A stretch of 64,000 bases of DNA from Galbula dea (GCA_013399015.1 VWZX01000877.1:445797-509796), one strand, 5' to 3'; counted from the stretch's first letter, positions 11,501 to 21,959 are shown. The notes: generated by a model not told the origin, from the letters alone. Numbers and translations: made by a program.

Positions 11501-14189
11501 TGCTAATCCTTAACTACTCCTGCAGGGCAGAAATTATTCCTAATATCCAACCTGAACCAAGCTATATATTTAAAGGGTAGAGCCCCAGCCAGCGAGCACC
11601 GAAGTTGATGCAGTGCTTGGGCAGGTCCAGGCTCTGGGTCCCGGTGGGGGAAAGGGATAGGTGCCACGGTGTCCTCCCTCCCACCCACAACCCCAGCTCA
11701 CGGTGCCTACTCCAACCCCACAGCTCCAGCTGACCCCTGCCAGACCAACCCCTGCCTGCACGGTGGGACCTGCCGTGCCAACGGCACCGTCTGCGGCTGC
11801 ACCTGCGCCCCAGGCTTCACCGGGGAGAACTGCGAGATCGGTGAGCGGCCAGAGCATCCTGCTGGGATGCAGGGGCAGGATTGGATCCTGCCTGTGTCTG
11901 CCTCCCTGCCATGGAGCAGCAGCCACACTTGGAAGCAAGGATGGGAATGGGGCTGGGGCTCTAAGTCCTGCTCGATATCCCGATCCTCCGGCACCGGTGC
12001 TGGGGGCTGGCGTAGCCGGCCGGGGGCGGGGAAGGTCTTGGCATGCCCACAGCTCCCGGTGTGTCCCTGCAGACATCGATGATTGCCTGTCCAGCCCCTG
12101 CCAGAACGGTGGCACCTGCATCGATGAGGTCAACTCCTTTGTCTGTCTCTGCCTGCCCAGTTACGGCGGCAGCCGCTGTGAGAAAGGTGAGGAGCACAAC
12201 CCCCTGGTGTCCCCCTCTGGAATGTGTCACCACAGGGTGGGTGAGACCCCATAGGGACACTGCTCAGCCCTTATCCCTTTGGGGATGAGCGTGGGAAGCT
12301 GGGAAAGGGATGCAGGATTCCACCCTGTGATGGGGAGCTGCTCCCTGCATCCTTCCCCGGAGCATTGGAGGATGATCTTCTTGGCTCTCTTCACCATCAT
12401 CCTCTCCCCACAGACACGGAAGGCTGTGACCACAACTGGCACAAGTTCCAGGGTCACTGCTACCGGTACTTCTCCCGTCGGCGCTCCTGGGAGGACGCAG
12501 AGCGGGATTGCCGCCGGCGTGCCGGTCACCTCACCAGCATCCACTCACTGGAGGAGCACAGCTTCATCAACGGTAGGAGTTGGGGGGGAGGGTAACACCT
12601 CTGTCCAAGCGTCAGCACCCCTGGGTGCTCCTCGCTTTCACTGTGTGAGCTGGGAGTGCTTCTCTCTGCAGGCTTCGGGCACGAGAACACCTGGATTGGG
12701 CTGAATGACAGGATCGTGGAGCAGGACTTCCAGTGGACAGACAACACTGCCTTGGTGAGACCTTTAGAGGTGCCAGGTGGGGGGCTTAGGGTGTGGGGGT
12801 GCAGGGGCTCTCACCCCTCTCTCATGTCCCACCAGCAATATGAGAACTGGCGAGAGAACCAACCTGACAACTTCTTTGCGGGAGGTGAGGACTGTGTGGT
12901 GCTGGTGTCCCACGAGATTGGCAAGTGGAACGATGTGCCCTGCAACTACAACCTGCCCTACATCTGCAAGAAAGGCACAGGTACCACCTGTCCTGGTGTC
13001 CCCATCCCAGTATCCCTGTCCTCATCCCACAGCCTCCAGTGTCTCCATACCCGTCCCACAGTCCCTGGCATCCCCATCCCCATTCCATAGACCCTGGCAG
13101 CCCCCAGCATCTCCATCCCACAGCTCTCGGCACCTCTATTTCCATCCCACGGCCCCCAGCAGCTCCATCTCCATCCCACAGCTCCCAGCATCTTCATCTC
13201 CATCCCACAGCTCCCAGCATCTTCATCCCCATCCCACAACCTCCAGGCACCTCCTTATCCTCAGGACACCCCTTCCAACCCTTCATCCAGGGAAACTCCA
13301 GCAGTTCCCCTTGATCTCCACTTTTCCTCCCTTTCCCCACAGTCAGCTCTTCCCTCTCCACTTTAATTTGCTTGATTTGCCACCATTAAAATGATTAAGG
13401 CCTCATTCCTTATCTCAGAAGCGATATTAACCTCCTGCAGCTCGTGGTGAGCCAGAGGAGCCTCTCCCACCGCCCTCCGCTCTCTAACGATGCGCTCTCC
13501 CTGACAAAGCCATTAATTAAGGAAGTCAATCCTGGGGAACACCATCTCGCTGCCAACCTGATGGAAGAATCCTTCCTAAAGCCATCCATCACCTCTCCAG
13601 CTCATGGAGAGAACCACTGGCAGCGACAGGGTGTCCCCTTGTCCCCCTCCTGCTGCTGGGGAGGTGACAGGGGTCTCTGTGTCCCCTTGTCCCCATCCTG
13701 GCGACGGGGAGGTGACAGGGGTCTGTCTCTGTGTCCCCCTTCCCACTAGTGCTCTGTGGGCCACCTCCAGAGGTGCCAAACACCTTCCTGGTGGGGAAGA
13801 AGAAGGAGAAGTACAGCATCCACTCCAGCGTGCGCTACCAGTGCCAGGAGGGCTTCACCCAGCGCCACGTACCCACCATCAAGTGCCACAGCACCGGCAA
13901 GTGGGACCGCCCCAAAATCCTCTGCACAAAACGTTAGTGGGGACGTGGGGAAGGGTCCCGGGGAGGTGAAATGAGAGTGGGGGGGAGGGTGTGGTGTCAA
14001 GGTATCCGTGACCCCTCCCTTGCCTTCACCCCCCCGTTAGCCAGGCGGTCACACCGAGCGAGGCGGCACCACCACCACCGGCACAGCCACCACCAGCACC
14101 AACACCAGCACCACAAACCCCGCAAGGAGAGGCGAAAACATCGCAAGCACCTCCGGCTGGACTGGATGGAGGAGGGCCACTACTTCTAG
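5530..14189 (+). CDS. NCAN: Neurocan core protein, complete, 14 coding exons
   Basis: Neurocan is a secreted brain chondroitin sulfate proteoglycan of the aggrecan/lectican family that binds hyaluronan through its N-terminus and tenascins through its C-type lectin. Coding exons: 5530-5602, 6755-7156, 7621-7795, 7889-8016, 8294-8587, 8898-9746, 9837-10967, 11724-11840 (or from 11697), 12073-12186, 12414-12572, 12672-12754, 12836-12980, 13750-13932, 14041-14189. All phases agree and total 1333 aa, close to human 1321. Order: signal peptide (1-24), Ig V-type domain (25-158), two Link modules (about 159-357, with CDAGW and CDPGW motifs), a fast-evolving Ser/Thr/Pro-rich mucin-like region (358-1017, two large exons), two EGF repeats (the second with DIDDC), C-type lectin (WIGLND, WNDVPCNYNLPYIC), a CCP/Sushi module and a His/Arg/Lys-rich tail. 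SGSGEE at the end of the mucin-like region is a likely chondroitin sulfate attachment site. One ambiguous base lies at 10682. The intron after 8016 uses a GC donor. Confidence 0.97.
6484..6754 (+). repeat. Tandem duplication (about 130-143 bp) abutting an NCAN 3' splice site
   Basis: Two adjacent copies share GTGCCTRATACAGAGCCC (at 6494 and 6623) and CCCTGCAGGAGCTCCTGCTG (at 6556 and 6699). Each copy ends in a CTCTTCC(C)T(C/T)AG acceptor-like sequence, at 6611 and at the real acceptor 6754. The upstream acceptor would be out of frame. Confidence 0.75.
7264..7565 (+). repeat. About 15-bp CTGTGCACCCTGTCC minisatellite in an NCAN intron
   Basis: Around twenty imperfect copies of a unit like GTGCACCCTGTCCAAGC fill most of the intron between the Ig exon and the first Link exon. 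Period 15 keeps the frame open and creates artificial Cys/Pro/Leu-rich ORFs on both strands. Confidence 0.85.
8017..8293 (+). other. GC-AG intron of NCAN
   Basis: The exon ends CTGCGAG and the intron begins GCAAGG. No GT donor near this point keeps the frame. Joining 8016 to 8294 gives Arg-Gly-Thr-Val-Phe-Tyr, matching the start of the second Link module. The AG|GCAAG context is the usual one for GC donors. Confidence 0.85.
11330..11565 (-). mobile_element. CR1 LINE 3' fragment in an NCAN intron
   Basis: Read on the minus strand it has the avian CR1 3' region: CATCCCTGGAGGGGTTTAAA, ATGTGGTGCTGAGGGACATG, then GACTCCATGATCTTAAAAGG and a CCAACCTTAC end. Truncated at its 5' side. Confidence 0.9.
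13000..13255 (+). repeat. CATCCCACAGCTCCCAGCAT-type minisatellite in an NCAN intron
   Basis: Imperfect units of about 30-40 bases built from CATCTCCATCCCACAGC and CTCCCAGCATCTTCATC recur through the intron between the lectin and CCP exons. No coding significance. Confidence 0.75.
13350..13545. promoter_or_regulatory. AT-rich island in the NCAN lectin-CCP intron, candidate enhancer
   Basis: Between two simple-repeat blocks lies a complex stretch with CTTTAATTTGCTTGATTTGC, AAATGATTAAGGCC and CATTAATTAAGGAAGTCAAT. These homeobox-like cores in an otherwise GC-rich intron resemble conserved noncoding elements. Conservation cannot be seen from one sequence. Confidence 0.25.
13625..13745 (+). repeat. 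Two-copy tandem repeat beside the CCP exon acceptor
   Basis: Two copies of a unit of about 53 bases contain GTGTCCCCTTGTCCCC and GGGGAGGTGACAGGGGTCT. They lie immediately before the TAG acceptor at 13748-13749. Confidence 0.7.
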
Positions 14190-14905
14190 AGCTGGGCCAC
14201 CAGGAAGCACAAAGGTCCCAGACGGGATGTGGTGACATTTCCTGCCCCTCTCCCACCTCCCCTCCTCTCTTTTATAGCCCCCTCCCCAACCCTTTGGCTT
14301 TAGCTCCTAGGATTCCCGACCCCCGTAGGGAATAGGATCCGGAGGGGGCGGCTGCGTGTGCGTCCCCAGCCCTCCCTGCATGCCCCACGCTCAGCCCCCT
14401 TTGACCTGGGGTCGAGCCCCCAGCCCCACATGGGGGAACCCACAGCTCTGCGTGTGGGGGTTGTTCCCCAGGTGGGTTCTGACTCCCCCTCCCCAAATTG
14501 AGGGAGTTAATCTGCCAGCCCCCATCTCCCACCATGGCCAACACTGGCCCAAGGTGACTCTGGAGCCCCCGACTCACCTTCCCACCCCATGAGGCGCCCC
14601 TGGGGATGGAGGACACGATGTCCCCGGGGCTGTTGTCCCCCTCTGCCACCTGGTTTGGGGTTGGTTTAGGAGTTTTGGTTTCTTTTCTCCCCTTTCCGTT
14701 GGTCGTTGGGTTCCCGTTGGAGTTGGTGTGTGTGTGCGTGTGTGCGTACAGCGCTTCCTGATCTCTGCTGTCTGCGACGTGACTGCCGTGTCCCGAGCCC
14801 CCTCCCCACTCCCCCTTCCCCTCCTCTCCTCCCCCCTCTGCCATTTCTGACTCTGCCTTTCTGTACTGCTGGACATTTTAATAAATTTTTTTAACAGTTC
14901 AGCAG
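14190..14905 (+). other. NCAN: NCAN 3' untranslated region
   Basis: It follows the TAG stop at 14187-14189 and runs to just after an AATAAA at 14880-14885, giving a 3' UTR of about 0.7 kb. It contains a short alternating GTGTGCG tract near 14728. The transcript end is inferred from the single strong poly(A) signal. Confidence 0.7.
14880..14885 (+). promoter_or_regulatory. NCAN: NCAN polyadenylation signal AATAAA
   Basis: A canonical hexamer followed by a T-rich stretch, about 690 bases after the NCAN stop codon. It is the only AATAAA before the convergent HAPLN4 transcript. Confidence 0.8.
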
Positions 14906-15794
14906 CCTCAACCCTGCCTTTTCCTGGGGGGGGTTGGAACTCAGGGATGCTCCTCCCATGGGAGGTCCTCCCATGGATATTCCCTCATGGATCGTCCTCA
15001 CAAGGATGGTCCCCCCATGGACAGTGCCCCAATGGCCCTTGCCTTGGCCAGGCACTTCCTTGCTGCTCCCCATCTGCCTCCTTTTGTCTCCATGAGATTA
15101 ATCTGAAGGAAAACTAATCCAGCTTCTCCCAGGGCTCCTGGTGCCAACCTCAGCACAAGCCATGGGGTTATGAATCCCTCTGATGGGGAGCAGCATGGCC
15201 GTGGCTTTCCCTGCCAACGCTGGCAGAACACAGAGATGCTGATGGATTTGTCATAGGTGCTGCCTGTGTTCTCCATAGGTGCAGGAGCTGTGGTCTTCAC
15301 CCTAGCTACCATCCATCAGCATGTGATGGTCACCACTCCAGTGGCCTCCAGCACCCCTGGTTCAAACTTTCCTCTCCCAGGAGTCACGGTGGCCAGAGAG
15401 AGGTCACATCCCAACAGGTCTTTACTGTCACCAGTGCTGGCAGGCAGTGATAGCTGGTGTTCAGCTGCACCAGGCATGGAGAAAGCCCCAAACCCCCTCC
15501 AGGGTGGAGGACCTCAGGGTCATGCCACCCCTGTGGTGTCTCTGCTGATGCTGCTTCCTTGGATCTGTTCCCAGTAAATCCAAAAGGGATACTACAGTCA
15601 GGATGCTCTGAGCGTTCCCAGCTCTGGCTGTGAGGGAGTGTGCAGCAGGGACCAGGGATGCCAAGGATCTGAATGGCAAGGGAATGTTCAGGTTGTTGGG
15701 GAGCAGGCCAGGTCACCCCAGGGTCCCTTTGACACCCAAGATATCCCCTCAAGGTTGGCACCAGCAAAGGAGACACAAGAGCCCAGCTCAGCTC
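14906..15794. other. Short intergenic gap between convergent NCAN and HAPLN4
   Basis: This separates the two opposing poly(A) sites. It holds a small degenerate repeat of about 20 bases (TCCTCCCATGGA-like, about 14945-15025) and otherwise unique GC-rich sequence. No gene is recognised. Confidence 0.6.
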
Positions 15795-16698
15795 TCCAAA
15801 GCAGCCGAAGCTTTTATTTCATCTACTTCCAGCTTGCGAGCGCCAGGGCTGCAAAAAGCCTCAGGCTGGTGCCCAGCCAGGTGGGCACAGGGGCCAGTGC
15901 CCACCCAGCACCTCCCTGCTCCTGCATGAAGCCAAGCACAGAGGAGCTGCCCCAGCCCTGGCCTTGCAGCCTGTGGCCCCTTGCCTCCCCCAGCACCAGC
16001 CCCGTCGAGCAGACGGCGGCAAGCAGATGCATGCGAGTCCCGGAGGAGCTAGAGGTGCTCCTCAAGCCCTCAGGTTGCATGAAGCGAAGCCTGGTGCCCC
16101 CATCCCTCACCCTAAGCTTGCCCAGTGCCAAGGTGAGATTTTAGGGACAGGAAGGAGCCTGTGGCAGGTCAGCCCCACAACAGAGACCTGCTGCTCCCAT
16201 GATACTGGTTGCTCATGGCAGCTCCTTGAGGGGGGGTGGTGGTTCAGCGCTGCATGACCCTGAGGACAGGGTGGAGATGGGGGGAGGACATCAGGGGCTC
16301 AAGCTTGCTTTGCTCTGGATGAGTCTTTAGCACATGCAAGATGCTGATTGATAAGCAAGAACTGCAGTGAGCTGGGAGCCAGCCCTGGATCCAAGCACAA
16401 GCCCCTAGCTAGGGCTCCTGAAATCATTCCCCTCCTGCTGCCTCAGTTTCCCCAAGTGTGGTCACCAGGCTTCACCCGCAGCCTGAGGCACACAGCAGCC
16501 ACCCCAGCATGTCATGGACACCTCTCCCAATCAAGTCCAGCACAGGAGGCTGCCAGCAGCTCCCCACGCTGCCACATCCCAGCAGGCAGCGATGCCAAGG
16601 AGCCCAGCACGTGCCAGGGAAAAAGATCCCCAGCCAAATCTGAGGTAGGGGTGGGAGGGGGTGAGTGTGTGTGTGTGTGCTCCTGGTGAGAGCTAGCC
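15795..16698 (-). other. HAPLN4: HAPLN4 3' untranslated region
   Basis: On the minus strand it follows the TGA stop and runs to just past an AATAAA at 15813-15818 (TTTATT on plus), giving a 3' UTR of about 0.9 kb. A GT microsatellite sits at about 16664-16680. Confidence 0.7.
15813..15818 (-). promoter_or_regulatory. HAPLN4: HAPLN4 polyadenylation signal
   Basis: AATAAA on the minus strand, about 880 bases downstream of the HAPLN4 stop codon. Confidence 0.75.
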
Positions 16699-19600
16699 TC
16701 ACACACGATTGGGGTGTCCTCCACCCACTGCCTTCTCCGGGGTAGCCTCCTCAGCCTTTTTGAAGCAATAAACCCCAAACAGCTTATACTTCTTGTCGGG
16801 GAAGCCCAGGTTACGCACGCCAGGCTCCCGGCCCCCGCAGCGGGCGCGAGGGTTGACGATGGGGTACCGGATGCTGCCGTCCTCCAGCCAGCCAGCCTCA
16901 CAGCGGTCCAACAGCTGGATCTTCCAAGCAGCATAGAGCTGGCCAACCTTGGCCACCGTGGCCCCGTTGTTCTTGCAGGCCTGCACTGCTTCGGCGTAGC
17001 TCAGCTTGCGGAAGGTCTTCAAGAAGTAGACTTTGCCTGGAGAGATAAAGGAAAGGAGGTCGGTGGGGAACTGGCTGCGGTATCCAGCTGATGACATCGA
17101 GTTGGGTGGGTGGTGGTGATCTGCTGGAGGGTAAGAGGAGCTACAGAAGGATGAGGCCAGGTTGACTGATGAGCTGAGGCATGAGGGATGAGGTTCGACA
17201 AGGCCAAGTGCTTTGTTCTGCACTTGGGGCACAACAACAGCATGAATGCTCCAGGCTTGGGGCAGAGTGGTTGGAAAGCTGCTGGTGAAAAAGGACCTGG
17301 GGGTGCTGGTCGACCAACAGCAGCAGAGTGAGGAAAAAGCAGAGTGAGGAGTGCCCAGGTGGCTGAGAAGGCCACCAGCATCCTGGCTTGGGTCAGCACT
17401 AGGGTGGCAGCAGGACTAGGGCAGGGATTGTCCTCCTAGGCTGGGCACTGGGGAAAGAAAGAAAGATCTTTCCCAACCAAATGATTCCATGTCTCAATAA
17501 TTCTATGATCTTGCATCTGGCACAACACTGGCATACAGAGGGGAGGAAGGGATTTGGCTGAGTGGTGCAAGGCCTATGGACACCCCAGCACATTTTTTGG
17601 GGGGGTTCAGGGGTGAGGAGACGACCAGCTGGTTGAGCTCTGAGGAGCCACTGCTGTGGTGCAGGCAGATTTATGGGGGTTGCACAGCAGGGATGGGGGA
17701 TGGCTCTTCATGGTGATTCCACAGGCTATTTATCCTGCCTGCCACTATTAAATAAACATCAGCAGAGGCCCCCCCCTCCCATCCCAGCCCTGCCAGCCAG
17801 GAGGAATTTACAGAGCCCAGGAGCCCTCCCAGCTCCCATCTGTCTTGCGTGGCCCCAACCTCATCCATCACCCACCCTGTTTGCTGCTGCAATTACCTCC
17901 ATCCTCTGCTCCTGCCCAAGGAAGTTGAGTCCTGCTAAAACTGGGTCCCTCAGCCCCTGTGGTGATGGGGCCAGATTCTGATGCTCACTGGAACCCCCTC
18001 TTGATGTGCTGGGGAAGCCCAGGGAAGGGATATGCAGCTGTATCCTGTTCTTGCTCAAGGCCAAGCATCTTCTTGGACAGTCCCCAGTATCCCAGCATGG
18101 GGAGGGCTGGAAGGGAGCTCTAGGGATCATCCAGTCCAACCCCCCTGCTCCAGCAGCTTGCCCAGGGTCACCTCCAGCTGCCTTGGCAATCTCTCCACAC
18201 AAGGAGACTCCACAACCTCTATGCAAAGCCTGGGCCAGGGTTCCAACACCCTCACACCAAACAAGTTTCTCCTCCTGCTCAGCTGGAACCTCCTGGGTCC
18301 CAGTTGGTGCCCCGTGCCCCTTGGCCTGTCCCTGGGCACCACTGAGAAGAGCTATCATTGGAACCTCCCTAACCTTGACCAAGCCCAAAGAGGCATCTGG
18401 GTGCTCTGTGCCTCAGTTTCCCCTGCCTCTCCATTACCATTGAGGTTGGAGGTGAAGCAGAAGGCATCGTAGTGCTCGCTCTCCTTGTGCCGGTAGCCGT
18501 AGTTGCGGACCCCGACCGGGGTGTCCTTGCGGCCGCACTCCTCCCGTGGCCGGGAGATGGGATACTGCACGGAGCCATCCTCCAGCCAACCAGCATTGCA
18601 CCAGTCCATGCCCTCCAGCCAGGCCTGGTGTAACTGATCATGGGAGGCCAGGATGCCATCTTGCTCCAGGCAAGCCTGCTGAGCCTCGTGGAAGTTCAGG
18701 GTGTAACGACCCAGGCGTGGGTGGTAGGGGAAGATCACACCTAGGGGGGGATGGAAAGGAGAGTTGGNCTCTGTTCCCCACCGGCTACTGCTGCAAAGCC
18801 CAGTGAAGATGAGATGCCGTCATCTCTGCTCAGGGTGTTTGGGTGCTCCAGGTTTCACTCAGCAACCCCAGACCACCCCCAACCCTGTGACCCCAGAGAC
18901 CCCCCATGACACTCCCAGGCTGCTGTGGCACTTGGAGACATCAGTGCTGCCCACACAGGGTCCAGCCAAGCCTTGGCATCCCCAGAACAAGCCTAGAGTA
19001 GCAGTGCTGTGCCTCCTGAGCTCCCCCCAAAAAAGAGTTTTCCTCCTTTCCCAGCACCCCCAGCCAGCAGGCTTGGAGCCACCAACGCTGCTGCCACATG
19101 CCTGGTGCCCTCCCGGTGCTTTACGAGGGCAAGCTGCTATCTATCTCCAGCATTTATGAGCTGCCAGCCTGTAAACCTGCAGCAACAATAAAAGCCAATA
19201 AGAGAGGCAATAAAGCACGGCACACGCCGGGAAAAAACAACCAGCCTAAAGCAGGACCGAGCCCAGCACGGGGGAACCGTGTCCTGGCCACCCCACACGG
19301 GACCTCCAGAGTCCTCCTCAGCCCTATCCCTCCTCCCTGCTGTAACCAAACTGCTACCTTCAAGGTCCAACTTGACCACACCGGTGTCATCCTCCAGCTC
19401 GTTGGTGACCTCGCACTCGTAGCGGCCGTAGTCTTGCAGGGTGACGTTCCGGATGATGAGCGAAGCGTCCCCAAAGCCATCCTCCTGCAGCGCCGTCCGC
19501 CCACGGTAGCTCCCAAACGCCCTCCGAGCCTTCCCCAGGGCCACAAAGACATCCAGGAAGGCCATGGGTTCTGTCACCTTGGTCCACTTGAGACGGATCT

Positions 19601-20332
19601 CAGCCGGGTCGTGGGTGGCCATGTCATAGTGGTAGCGGCAGGGGAGGATGATGGTGCCACCGCGGTGTGTCACCACCTTCCCTGGGGCTGTTTGTACCAC
19701 CACGGCCCCGCTGTCACCCTCTGCAAGGGACACTCAGCTCAGGGCAGTCCCTGTCCCCAGACTTGACCCTGTCTCCACCCCAGACAGTGCCAGCGCCTGG
19801 GCAGGACCCGTGGTGGGGTCAGAGCAGGCTGGGAGCTTGGGGACCACCTCTGAGGGGAATTCCCTCTTTTGGGGATGAATTTATCTCTTTTGGGGGGAAT
19901 TTCCCTCCTTTTAGGGGGAATTTCCCTCTTTTTTGGGGGAAATTTCCCTCTTTTGGGGGGAGAAGGGAATTTCTCTCTTTTTGGGGGGAATTTCCCTCTT
20001 TCAAGGACTTTGCAAGGACTCAAGGAGAGTTTGGCAGCTCCTGGCCAGAGCATGGAGGACACAATGGGTGCCCCAGAGCCCCTGATCATGCTTTAATGGC
20101 TGTTAAACCCATCAGCCCGAGCAGCAGCAGGACAGTTCCTCCTGTCCTATCCCACCCCACTCCGGAGGGGGTCCAGCTCAGCTCCCCACTGCAGACCCCA
20201 TCCCCACTCACCCATCACATGAACCACCTTCTTCCGTCCGCGGGTGCTGAGCAGTGCATCAGAGGCGAAGACAGCAGCGAGGAGCAGCAGCAGAGCTGCT
20301 GGGCCAGCAGCCCAGGGACCTTGGGGATTCAT
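16699..20332 (-). CDS. HAPLN4: Hyaluronan and proteoglycan link protein 4 (Bral2), complete, 4 coding exons
   Basis: HAPLN4 is a secreted brain link protein that stabilises the hyaluronan-lectican complex in perineuronal nets. Coding exons on the minus strand, 5' to 3': 20332-20212 (signal peptide with a Leu-rich core, then GRKKVVHVM), 19720-19358 (Ig V-type domain, with FGSYRGR, NVTLQDYGRYECEVTNELED), 18740-18438 (first Link module, CNAGWLEDGSVQYPI) and 17036-16699 (second Link module, CEAGWLEDGSIRYPIVNPRA, then a short tail). All junctions are phase 1 and the total is 374 aa, against 402 in human. The Gly-rich insert of the human first Link module is absent here. It lies tail to tail with NCAN, its functional partner; pairing of a HAPLN gene with a lectican gene is a known vertebrate arrangement. 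One ambiguous base at 18768 is intronic. Confidence 0.97.
17188..17515 (+). mobile_element. CR1 LINE fragment in a HAPLN4 intron
   Basis: It starts with the CR1 reverse transcriptase C-terminal region (GACAAGGCCAAGTGCTTTG, GTGCCCAGGTGGCTGAGAAG) and ends with a CR1 tail (CCCAACCAAATGATTCCATG, ATTCTATGAT). The middle of the 3' region is deleted near 17450. Confidence 0.85.
18080..18356 (-). mobile_element. CR1 LINE 3' fragment in a HAPLN4 intron
   Basis: On the minus strand it matches the subfamily seen also at 34943, 41312, 55590 and 59262, with GAGCTCCCTTCCAGCCCTCC near the end and GGAGACTCCTTGTGTGG-like words (as the complement) inside. Confidence 0.9.
19853..20003 (+). repeat. Tandem GGGGGGAATTTCCCTCTTTT repeat carrying kappaB-like sites
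   Basis: Six to seven imperfect copies of a unit of 20-27 bases lie in the HAPLN4 intron between signal-peptide and Ig exons. Three copies contain exactly GGGAATTTCC (19895-19904, 19916-19925, 19986-19995). Others have GGGGAATTCC (19854-19863), GGGAAATTTCC (19937-19947) and a one-mismatch form near 19965. Confidence 0.85.
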
Positions 20333-20629
20333 CTTGGGGGGAGAGCAGAACCCCTCAGCATCCCCCTTGCCCCCCAGGGGAGAAGAGCAGTGGAGATCTT
20401 TGAGCCCACCCACGCTCTGCCTGATCCCCATCTTCAGCAGCCCTCCCAGTAGCGATGCTGGTCCTCAGCTCTCACCTTTTTGGGGCTGTCAACCCTCGTG
20501 GGGAAGTCTCATAGCCTATTTCCCACCCCAAGCAGAAAAGGGGTGACTGGTAGTGCTGGGTCACTGCCTCGCCCCACCCAGTAGCCCAGGGGCCCCCCAG
20601 CCACCCTCACCCCCAGCCTGTGCCAAGGA

Positions 20630-20760
20630 TGAACTCAAGTTCACCCTCTCAGTTACAGCCAGGATGAATATTTCATGGCAGACGCTCTGGGCTGGATCTC
20701 CGGAGGGTTTTATGTCAGTGCTGGAACGGCTGGAAACTCAGCTGATGAGGTGGGAGTGGG
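20630..20760. promoter_or_regulatory. Complex unique island in HAPLN4 intron 1, candidate regulatory element
   Basis: It stands between short-repeat sequence and the minisatellite, with GATGAATATTTCATGGCAG (octamer-like), a CTCAGTTACAGCCAGG stretch and AACTCAGCTGATGAGG. The composition differs from both neighbours. Only motif content supports a regulatory role. Confidence 0.2.
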
Positions 20761-21009
20761 CTGCAGCTCCCGGACCCCCACCCCACCCTAGAGCTCTTAG
20801 TTGCTTGCCCCACCCCATGGCCACCCCTTCCCTGGGGCCAGCCTCTGGGAAAGGTGTCCCCTCCTGAGCTCCATGTCCTCGGGGATGCCCCAGATCCCAG
20901 CCCAGGCAGCCTGGATGTGTGTGTGTGTGTCCCCACTGTGGGAATGAGCCCCCCCAAACCTCCCGTGTTGATGGGGAAGGAGAGTCAGGGCTTCGCTGTG
21001 GGGAAAGGG

Positions 21010-21950
21010 GAGCGAGCAGCACCCCCTAGGGGGTCCCGGTTCTCGGTCGGGTGTAGAGGGACCGGGGCACCCCCCTCCGGGGATCCTGCTGCCCGGTTCT
21101 TGGGTTGGGGGATCAGGGTAGCACCCCCCACCAGGTCCCCGTGGCCGGTCGGGGAGCACAGGGACCAGGGCAGCCCCCCGTGCCGGTAGCATGGCAGAAA
21201 GACAGAGACATGCCTCCCCCGGGGGTCCCAGTGCCCTGTCGGGAGCTAGGGGAACCAGGGAACTCCCCCCCGGGCGTCCCAGTGGCCGGTCAGGGGGCAG
21301 GGGAACCGGGGCAGCTCCCCCGGGGATCCCGGTACCCGGTAGCACGGCAGAAGGACGGGAGCAGTGCCCCCGGAGGGGTTCCCGGTACCCCGTCAGAGGA
21401 CATAAGGACCGAGGCATTCCCACTGGGGGTCCCGGTGGCCGGTCGGGGGGCAGAAGGAGCGGGCCAGCCCCCTCGCTGGTGCCGGTACCAGGTATCACGG
21501 CAGAGGGACTAGGGAAGCCCACCCGGGGGTCTCGATGCCCGAGCGAGGACAGGAAGACCTGGGTAGCCCCCTAGGGGTCTCAGTGGCCTGTCAGGGGGCA
21601 GAGGGACCGGGGCAGCACCTTGGGAGCCCCGGTGGCCGATAGCACGGCAGAAGAAAGAAGGTATTGACAACCCCTGGGGGTCTCGGTAACCGGTCGGGGT
21701 GCAGAGGGAACGGGGCAGCCCCCCGGGGGTCCCGCTACCCGGTCGAGAACATATGGACGGAGGCAAGTCCCCCCGGGGGTCTCGCTACGCAGTTGGGGGG
21801 TAAGGGGAGCAGGGCAGCCCCCACGGGGGTCCCGGTGCCCAGTAGCACGGCAGAAGGTCCTTGGCTACCCCCTCGGGGGTCTCGATGCCCGGTCGGATGG
21901 TAGCGGGACTGGGGAAGCCCCCTGGGGGTCCCGGTACCCGGTCGATAACA
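21010..21950 (+). repeat. GC-rich 50-bp minisatellite with a 150-bp higher-order period
   Basis: About nineteen imperfect units of about 50 bases, each with a core like GGGGGTCCCGGTACCCGGT and a variable second half. One sub-type carrying AGCACGGCAGAAG recurs at about 21187, 21333, 21490, 21633 and 21838, spaced 146, 157, 143 and 205 bases: a three-unit higher-order repeat with one four-unit step. It lies in the first intron of HAPLN4, just inside the CpG island. Confidence 0.9.
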
Positions 21951-21959
21951 GGATTCCCC

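Noticed and set aside
21010..21950. Frames of about 110-185 codons encoding Gly/Pro/Arg repeats
   Set aside because: The 50-base unit is not a multiple of three and the frames have no family match; they follow the minisatellite.
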